Of a stretch of 64,000 nt of DNA, positions 58,612-64,000 are shown in pieces. Origin of the DNA: Salipiger pallidus (GTDB lineage Bacteria; Pseudomonadota; Alphaproteobacteria; Rhodobacterales; Rhodobacteraceae); assembly GCF_014643635.1 (NCBI RefSeq), contig NZ_BMJV01000005.1, positions 364,853-428,852 on the forward strand. Reading direction: 5' to 3'. The position numbers were made by a program, and so were the translations under genes. The notes below the pieces were generated by a model. That model worked only from the letters and a program-made list of their open reading frames with translations, had not been told where the DNA came from and ran no database searches. Position 1 is the stretch's first letter; each line of letters opens with the position of its first letter.

Positions 58612-58776
58612 TCAAGCCCGCCGCACGAGACGCATAATCAGAGCGATCACGAAGAGCGCGACGAAGATAAAGAACAGCACCTGCGCGATGCCTGCGGAAG
58701 CCGACGCGATACCGCCAAAGCCAAATACAGCGGCCACAATAGCCACGACGAAGAAGATTACAGCCCAAGAAAGCAT
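58612..58776 (-). CDS. DUF1328 small membrane protein
   Basis: An ATG at 58776 with GGAGG upstream gives a 54-residue protein with two TM helices: [21 protein letters not shown] and [21 protein letters not shown]. This is the DUF1328/YtjA pattern. Such proteins are often stress-induced. It lies downstream of another small membrane-protein gene and its EcfG promoter, so it is probably in the general stress regulon. Confidence 0.85.
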   Translation of the reverse strand: MLSWAVIFFVVAIVAAVFGFGGIASASAGIAQVLFFIFVALFVIALIMRLVRRA

Positions 58777-58843
58777 TTTATTTCCTCCGGTTATAGGGCG
58801 TGGCTCATGCGTCGCGCACGGCCGCGCCGTAGAGTTGTGAAAG

Positions 58844-59032
58844 TCAGATTGTGGCGCGGGCCGAACGCGGCCCTGCGATGAGCCAGATGATGAAGCCAAG
58901 CACCGGCAGCACCAGCACGAGCAGCACCCAGAGCACCTTGGCCCCCGTGCTCGCGTTCGAGCTGATGATCGAGACGATGGCCCAGATGTCCAGCACGAGG
59001 ACGATGAAGCCTCCGATTCCAGCGAATTCCAT
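58844..59032 (-). CDS. Small two-TM protein, PLDc_N family
   Basis: The 62-residue protein has two TM helices: [21 protein letters not shown] and [24 protein letters not shown], with the PLDc_N-type pattern (W-x-I then W-x-x-x-V-x-x-x-P-x-x-G-x-x-x-W). The family is found alone as a small membrane protein. An exact EcfG promoter lies about 160 bases upstream. It precedes the DUF1328 gene by 67 bases on the same strand. Confidence 0.85.
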   Translation of the reverse strand: MEFAGIGGFIVLVLDIWAIVSIISSNASTGAKVLWVLLVLVLPVLGFIIWLIAGPRSARATI

Positions 59033-59200
59033 GACGTTATCTCCTTGTCCTTGCAGCGTCCTTGCGGCGCCTCCGCCGGGCCTTGACAGCCATGCCTCCC
59101 CCGCAGGCCCAAGCGGGCCTTCGCGGGGTGGATACCCCGGCGTCTTGTGTTTGCCTTGAATGCCAGCTTAGGGGCGTTTCCCCGTCGCTCATGCCATCTG

Positions 59201-59226
59201 AACGCCGTGAGCGGCAAAAAGGTTCC
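59201..59226 (-). promoter_or_regulatory. EcfG promoter GGAAC-N17-CGTT
   Basis: On the minus strand GGAAC (59226-59222), 17 bases, then CGTT (59204-59201) match the general stress consensus exactly. It faces the PLDc_N and DUF1328 genes, with a leader of about 160 bases. The surrounding 59033-59465 holds no gene, only this promoter, a nine-G tract at 59252-59260 and the hairpin at 59391-59426. Confidence 0.75.
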
Positions 59227-59390
59227 ACAAGGGCTTGACAGACCACATCGTGGGGGGGGGCGGCTCGTGAAATCCTTCTCAGAAATTAAGAATTCCCTTT
59301 GCCGCCGACAACCGCGACAGTCAGGACAAGCTCCACAAGCTTGATGCCGGGCGTCTCTTTTCCACGCGGCATACCCCGGTTTCGAAAGTG

Positions 59391-59426
59391 ATGCGGCGCC
59401 GCCCAGTCTCCCGGGCGGCGCCGCAT
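59391..59426 (-). terminator. Strong hairpin downstream of the TRAP transporter genes
   Basis: ATGCGGCGCCGCCC (59391-59404) pairs perfectly with GGGCGGCGCCGCAT (59413-59426) over 14 bases. It follows the dctM stop by about 40 bases. The T-run after it is weak (TCACTTTC). Confidence 0.65.
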
Positions 59427-59465
59427 TGCGTTTTGTCTGGGCCGGTCAGGCGCGATCAGGCCCGA

Positions 59466-60863
59466 TCAAGCGAGCGATGGCAGCCAGAGCACGATCGCCG
59501 GGAAGGCCACCAGCAGGCCGATGGTCACCGCGTCGGCGATGAAGAAGGGCGTCACACCCCGGAACACGTCCTGCACCGACAGGTCCGGCCGCACGCCCGC
59601 CACGACGAAGCAGTTCAGCCCGATCGGCGGCGTGATGAGGCAGAACTCTGCCATCTTCACCACGAGGATACCGAACCAGACGGCGCACATCTCGCCGCTC
59701 ATGCCGAAGGTGCTATCCGCTGCACTGACGCCCTCGCCGCCATTAAGCGCCATGACCGCCGGATAGACGACCGGCAAGGTCAGCAGCAGCATCCCGATGG
59801 CGTCCATGAACATACCCAGCACCGCGTAGGCCAGCAGGATGCAGATCAGGATCACCATGGGGGGATAGCTCAGCGACTGGATCCAGTCGGCAAAGGCGCT
59901 TGGCAGGTCGGCGAAGCCGAGGAAGCGCACGTAGATCAGTACGCCCCAGATGATGGTGAAGATCATGATCGACAGCTTGGCCGTCTCGATCAGCGCGTCC
60001 TTCAGCTCCCGGCCCCGCATGCCATGGATCAGCGCCATCACGAAGATGATGAACGCCCCCACTGCGCCGCCTTCGGTGGGAGTGCCCCAGGCGTCTCCGA
60101 ACGGGTTGTAGACGAAGAACACGATGATCACCACGACGGCCACGATGGGCAACGCTGGCGGCAGGCTCGCGAACCTCTGCCGCCAGGTGAACCCGCGCAC
60201 CGCCGGGCCGAAGTTCGGGATGGTCAATGCCAGCCCGATGATCAGCGCGGCGTAGACGATGGCCGAGAACATGCCGGGGATGAAGCCCGCCAGCAGCAGC
60301 TTACCCACGTCCTGTTCGACGATGATCGCGTAAATGACAAGGATCGCCGATGGCGGGATTAGCGAGGCGAGCGTGCCGCCCGCTGCCACGACACCCGCCG
60401 CGAAACGCTTGTCATACCCCACCTTCAGCATCTCGGGGATGGCGATGCGGGCAAAGACCGCCGAGGTCGCCACCGAAGCGCCGGACACCGCGGCAAACCC
60501 TGCCGTCGCAAAGACCGTGGACACGGCAAGCCCGCCCGGCACCCATGCGAACCAGCGCTTGGCCGCCTCGAACAGCGCCTTGGTAAGCCCCGCGTAATAG
60601 GCCAGGTAGCCGATCAGGATGAAGGTGGGGATCAGGCTCAGCGCCTGACTGGCGACCTTGCCATGAGGCACCTGCCCCGCGGTCTTGACGGCAATGCCCA
60701 TGGCACGGCCGAAACGGTCAGGATCGTAGTCGAACTTTGCCCAAAAGATCCAGACAAGGCCCAGAAGCCCCGCAAGCCCCGCCGCGAAGGCGACGCGCAT
60801 GCCCAGCACCACCATGACAAACAGACCGCCGGTGACCCAGAGGCCGATTTCAATGCTGCTCAT
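59466..60863 (-). CDS. dctM: TRAP transporter large permease DctM
   Basis: The 465-residue membrane protein has the DctM pattern: GLFVMVVLGMRVAFAAGLAGLLG first, ATAGFAAVSGASVATSAVFARIAIPEM near residue 120, LIPPSAILVIYAIIVEQDVGKLLLAGFIPG near 165, and EFCLITPPIGLNCFVVAGV near 405. It is the transport subunit of a sodium-driven TRAP importer. It overlaps dctQ by four bases. The substrate, probably a carboxylate, is not shown by the sequence. Confidence 0.94.
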   Translation of the reverse strand: MSSIEIGLWVTGGLFVMVVLGMRVAFAAGLAGLLGLVWIFWAKFDYDPDRFGRAMGIAVKTAGQVPHGKVASQALSLIPTFILIGYLAYYAGLTKALFEAAKRWFAWVPGGLAVSTVFATAGFAAVSGASVATSAVFARIAIPEMLKVGYDKRFAAGVVAAGGTLASLIPPSAILVIYAIIVEQDVGKLLLAGFIPGMFSAIVYAALIIGLALTIPNFGPAVRGFTWRQRFASLPPALPIVAVVVIIVFFVYNPFGDAWGTPTEGGAVGAFIIFVMALIHGMRGRELKDALIETAKLSIMIFTIIWGVLIYVRFLGFADLPSAFADWIQSLSYPPMVILICILLAYAVLGMFMDAIGMLLLTLPVVYPAVMALNGGEGVSAADSTFGMSGEMCAVWFGILVVKMAEFCLITPPIGLNCFVVAGVRPDLSVQDVFRGVTPFFIADAVTIGLLVAFPAIVLWLPSLA

Positions 60864-61492
60864 TCGTCACGCCCCTGAATATGTTGCGCCTCTTCTGCGG
60901 CCTGCTCGGCCGCACTCTGGACCAGTGGAACCGCCACCGGCGCATCGAGCCCCAGCACCAAGGCCCGCCCGTAGCCCCAAAGCTGCAGGATGAGCCGCAG
61001 CACCATGACGCCGAACGCCGCCGGCACGATGAGCTTGGCCGGCCAGAGTGGCAGGCCGAGGTCGATGGTGCTGTCTCGCGACCAGAGCGGCGCGCCGAAA
61101 TCGAAGCTGCGCGCGAAATGCGCCCATGAGCCCCATACCAGCGCCACCATCAGCACGAGGATGCCGAAGGTCGTGACCAGTTCGGCCAACCACAGCGCCC
61201 GCCCCTTGAGGTTGCCCACCACGATATCCATGCGGATATGCCCACCGTTGCGCTGCACGTAGGAGATGCCAAAGATCGCGATCAGCGGCATCGCCATCTC
61301 GATCCAGTCCACATAACCGCGCAACGGTTCGTTGAAGAATTCGCGCCCGCCAACGGACACCACCGCAAGGAACATCAGCCCGAAGGCCCCGAGCCCGGAC
61401 ACAAACGCCATGGCACGCTCAAGATGCTCCAACCCCCGATCAAGGCGGCTGAGGGTGGATCCGTCGGAGAGCACGGCAGAAGATCCCGCCAT
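60860..61492 (-). CDS. dctQ: TRAP transporter small permease DctQ
   Basis: The 210-residue protein has four membrane spans: MAFVSGLGAFGLMFLAVVSVGGREFFNEPLRG with the family's early G-R-x-x-F, WIEMAMPLIAIFGISYVQRNGGHIRMD and a central LVTTFGILVLMVALVWGSW. A C-terminal cytoplasmic tail with acidic residues follows. It forms the small membrane subunit with DctM. It is separated from dctP by a hairpin. Confidence 0.92.
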   Translation of the reverse strand: MAGSSAVLSDGSTLSRLDRGLEHLERAMAFVSGLGAFGLMFLAVVSVGGREFFNEPLRGYVDWIEMAMPLIAIFGISYVQRNGGHIRMDIVVGNLKGRALWLAELVTTFGILVLMVALVWGSWAHFARSFDFGAPLWSRDSTIDLGLPLWPAKLIVPAAFGVMVLRLILQLWGYGRALVLGLDAPVAVPLVQSAAEQAAEEAQHIQGRDE

Positions 61493-61515
61493 GGTCCGGT
61501 CCTTTTCACTAAAAT

Positions 61516-61539
61516 GCCCCGGCCATCAGCGGCCGGGGC
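61516..61539 (-). terminator. Hairpin between dctP and dctQ
   Basis: GCCCCGGCC (61516-61524) pairs with GGCCGGGGC (61531-61539) around ATCAGC. On the minus strand it is followed by ATTTTAG. It probably allows more binding protein than permease to be made. Confidence 0.65.
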
Positions 61540-61558
61540 GGATGTCGTCTCTGCGCTG

Positions 61559-62575
61559 TCAGTTCGAGCCGCGGGTTTCCTCGAGGGTGCTCAGCACGAG
61601 GTCATAGAGCTCCTGCGCGGGAATGCCCTGCGCCTCGTTCTCATCGATCCAGGCCTGTTGGATGGGATCGCCGCCGACCTCCTTGAACCTGGCCAGTTCC
61701 TCGTCCGAGATCGTGACCTTCTCGACGCCCTTCTCTTCGAGCACACTGTCCCAGCGGTCCAGCAGCTCGCCGTAATTGGCAAGGTAGTGGTCGATTGCCT
61801 CGGGGACCGAACTGTCCAGCGCCGCGCGTTCGTCATCCGACAGCATATCGTAGGCGTCGATGCTGACGACCACCGGGCAGTTCACGGTGCCTGGATTGAG
61901 GTTCGCAGTCCACCAGTCGGCCTCGTTGATGGTGCCGAAACTGAGGTGCGCGTGCTGGGCGAAGGACGCGGTATCGATCACGCCCGCCTCCATGGCCTGG
62001 TACACCTCGGACGCGGTCATCGACGTGGGCACCGCGCCCACCGCTTCGAAGGCGCGGCCGATGCCGCCGGTGGCGCGCACCCGCATGCCATCAAAGCTCT
62101 CCAGCGTGTCTCGTGGATCGCCGGTGCCGACAAGGTTATACTGCGGCATGGGCGTGGTCATCAGCAGCTTGGCGTTCCACTGTTCCATCTCCTCGGCCAC
62201 CGCCGGATGGGCATAGACCGCGTTCGAGACTGCAAGCTCCTCCTCAAGAGTGTTCACGCCCATGAACGGCAGTTCAAGCACCGTGATCGCGCGGTTCTTG
62301 TCCGGGTGATAGCCGGCGCAGAACTGGGCCATCTCGAAGGCGAAAATCGAAATGCCGTCGAGGTTCTCGGTGTTCTTGCTGAGGCCGCCGTAGGAGATGT
62401 TCATGGTGAACTCGCCGTCTGTCTTTTCCTCGACGAGCTCGGCCAGCTTGTGGATATGCTCTGTGAAGGCACGGCGCTTGCCCCAGAGCGAGACATTCCA
62501 TTCGGTGGCCATGGCCTCGGTGGCGAAAGCAAGTGTCAGGGCCGACACGCACAGCGTCGTCGTCACATTCTTCAT
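61559..62575 (-). CDS. dctP: TRAP transporter substrate-binding protein DctP
   Basis: The ATG at 62575 gives a 338-residue exported protein with a signal peptide (KNVTTTLCVSALTLAFATEAMA) and the DctP fold: FTEHIHKLAELVEEKTDGEF near residue 36, the conserved FDGMRVRATGGIG segment with the substrate-binding arginine near 160, and SEVYQAMEAGVID near 190. It delivers substrate to DctQM. The ligand cannot be read from sequence. Confidence 0.93.
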   Translation of the reverse strand: MKNVTTTLCVSALTLAFATEAMATEWNVSLWGKRRAFTEHIHKLAELVEEKTDGEFTMNISYGGLSKNTENLDGISIFAFEMAQFCAGYHPDKNRAITVLELPFMGVNTLEEELAVSNAVYAHPAVAEEMEQWNAKLLMTTPMPQYNLVGTGDPRDTLESFDGMRVRATGGIGRAFEAVGAVPTSMTASEVYQAMEAGVIDTASFAQHAHLSFGTINEADWWTANLNPGTVNCPVVVSIDAYDMLSDDERAALDSSVPEAIDHYLANYGELLDRWDSVLEEKGVEKVTISDEELARFKEVGGDPIQQAWIDENEAQGIPAQELYDLVLSTLEETRGSN

Positions 62576-62965
62576 TGGTCTCTCCCGTTGTCCGGCGGCT
62601 CCTCCCGCCTTGGGCAGGCAGGTTAGAGCATCAGGCCGGTCGCGCAACCCTGTCGCGCCGTCGTGCCAGCACCCTCGACCCAGCTTCCGGATAGGTAGAG
62701 TGCCCCGCAGGACTGAAACACCCGACCGACTTGCGACGCGCCTTTACAGCTCGTTAGGCTTTCAACCTTGAATCCAAGGCCCTTTTCCGGTGCGCTGCGT
62801 GAAAATTTACAAAAACAGCGGCGCTAACGAAAATAATTCACAAAAACATTGTTATATAACTGATACTTATTCCATTGTTTTCGGATCAGAGTATAGTTTC
62901 TCCAGGGATGGGAAACGCTGCGACGCAGCATTTCGAGAGCTTCAAGAGATCTAGGGAGGATCTTC
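62576..62965. other. 390-base regulatory gap between dctP and acs
   Basis: No gene is seen. The part from about 62,800 to 62,895 is A/T-rich (TTACAAAAACAGCGGCG and TTGTTATATAACTGATAC) and probably holds the divergent promoters of dctP and acs. A ribosome site AGGGAGGA precedes acs. Confidence 0.5.
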
Positions 62966-64000
62966 ATGAGAGACGATCAACAGCCGAATTCCGTCACCAC
63001 CTATCCGCCGAGCGCCGATTTCGCGGCAGACGCCCTTGTCGGTGCCGAGCAGTATGACGAGATGTACGCGCGCTCGATCAGTGATCCGGACGGGTTCTGG
63101 GCCGAGCAGGCGCAGCGGCTCGAATGGATGGCGCGGCCGACGAAGATCAAGGACACCTGCTTCGACTTCGGCAAGGTCGACATCAAGTGGTTCGAGGACG
63201 GCGTGCTCAACGTCGCCTACAACTGCATCGACCGCCACCTCGCCACCCGCGCCGATCAGACCGCCATCATCTTCGAGCCCGACAATCCCGAAGATCCGGC
63301 CCGCCACATCACCTATGCCGAGCTTTACGACAAGGTGAACCGCATGGCCAACGTCCTGCTGAGCCAGGGCGTCATGCGCGGTGACCGCGTCGTCATCTAC
63401 CTGCCGATGATCCCCGAGGCCGCCTATGCCATGCTGGCCTGCGCGCGCATCGGGGCCATCCATTCCATCGTCTTCGCCGGCTTCTCGCCGGACGCGCTGG
63501 CCAACCGGATCAACGATTGCGGCGCCAAGATCGTCATCACCGCCGACACCGCCCCCCGGGGCGGGCGCCGCACCGCTCTTAAGTCCAATACCGACGCAGC
63601 CCTCCTGCACTGCTCGGACAAGGTGCGCTGCCTCGTGGTCAAGCACACCGGTGACCAGACCAGCTGGATCGACGGCCGTGACGTCGATCTCAACTACCTC
63701 ATGGAGCACGCGGCCCCCGACTGCCCGCCCCGCCCCATGAACGCCGAAGACCCGCTGTTCATCCTTTACACCTCGGGCTCCACCGGGAAGCCCAAGGGGG
63801 TTGTGCACTCAAGTGGTGGATATTTGGTTTACGCCGCCCTCACCCACGAGATCGTCTTCGATTACCACGAAGGCGACGTCTACTGGTGCTCCGCCGACGT
63901 GGGCTGGGTGACGGGCCATTCCTACATTGTTTACGGGCCCTTGGCGAACGGCGCCACGACCCTGATGTTCGAGGGCGTGCCCACCTATCCGGACGCCAGC
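62966..64000 (+). CDS. acs: Acetyl-coenzyme A synthetase, N-terminal half (cut by window end)
   Basis: The first 345 residues are present. The N-terminal cap is [20 protein letters not shown], followed by the [11 protein letters not shown] segment. Core regions are [39 protein letters not shown] (given in parts) near 135 to 175 and the ATP/AMP loop [19 protein letters not shown] near residue 266. Then [22 protein letters not shown] is the acetate-pocket region typical of Acs. It activates acetate to acetyl-CoA. The frame is open at the window end. Confidence 0.95.
   Translation, partial: MRDDQQPNSVTTYPPSADFAADALVGAEQYDEMYARSISDPDGFWAEQAQRLEWMARPTKIKDTCFDFGKVDIKWFEDGVLNVAYNCIDRHLATRADQTAIIFEPDNPEDPARHITYAELYDKVNRMANVLLSQGVMRGDRVVIYLPMIPEAAYAMLACARIGAIHSIVFAGFSPDALANRINDCGAKIVITADTAPRGGRRTALKSNTDAALLHCSDKVRCLVVKHTGDQTSWIDGRDVDLNYLMEHAAPDCPPRPMNAEDPLFILYTSGSTGKPKGVVHSSGGYLVYAALTHEIVFDYHEGDVYWCSADVGWVTGHSYIVYGPLANGATTLMFEGVPTYPDAS

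Noticed and set aside
59252..59260. Nine-G tract as a phase-variable switch
   Set aside because: It lies in a non-coding stretch upstream of the EcfG promoter's -35 and outside any gene, so no reading-frame switching is possible; an effect on the promoter is conceivable but unsupported.

Overview
The window is high-GC alphaproteobacterial DNA. The gene content points to the Rhodobacteraceae/Roseobacter group: a smo-type sorbitol/mannitol operon, an EcfG-NepR-PhyR general stress locus, an Irr-type iron box, hemP/imelysin genes and a TRAP transporter. The genus cannot be fixed from this sequence alone.

Positions 1 to about 30,571 are most of a lambda-like (siphovirus-type) prophage. It ends at a tRNA-Val(TAC) gene on the right and runs off the window on the left. 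Its leftward late genes, in order of transcription from 17.5 kb to 1, are: small and large terminase, gpW-type connector, lambda-type portal, S49 protease with a nested in-frame scaffold gene, decoration protein, major capsid protein, head-tail proteins, tail tube, a tail chaperone pair joined by a -1 frameshift at G GGA AAC, a tape measure with a lysozyme-like domain, a DUF1833 protein, an NlpC/P60 peptidase and the start of a tail-tip protein. The leftward early/replication operon (22.3 to 17.8 kb) holds a cro-like gene, small regulators, a protein with a DnaA domain IV-like fold, a second replication-type protein and a putative origin. The cI-like repressor reads rightward with downstream accessory genes. 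A second pair of repressor-like operators lies 2.75 kb away, in front of a rightward operon that encodes a likely Acb2/Tad1 cyclic-nucleotide sponge, a DUF2303 protein and a methyltransferase-like protein. An opposed gene for a two-TM (SLATT-like) protein, an excisionase-type protein and a tyrosine integrase complete the right end.

Positions 30,572 to 34,985 are a decayed island between two near-identical valine tRNA genes, TAC on the left and CAC (or a relic) on the right. It contains a secreted DUF4394 protein, a broken IS3-type transposase, a frameshifted phage amidase and a dead integrase whose catalytic tyrosine position is a TAG codon.

Positions 35 to 45 kb hold a complete polyol operon: HAD phosphatase, SorC-type regulator, ABC binding protein, two permeases and ATPase, sorbitol dehydrogenase, mannitol 2-dehydrogenase and xylulokinase. 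Positions 45 to 52.3 kb form an iron-related cluster: DUF1513, two imelysins, a di-heme DUF1111 protein, Dps, DUF1289, HemP, an Irr-like box and a shared promoter motif.

Positions 52.3 to 59.3 kb centre on the general stress response: a divergent small membrane protein and PRC-barrel pair, a glutamine-amidotransferase/amidoligase pair, a HisKA_2 kinase, ecfG, nepR, phyR and two small membrane proteins. Several EcfG-type promoters can be read directly. The window ends with a TRAP transporter (dctM, dctQ, dctP in map order) and the first part of acs, acetyl-CoA synthetase.
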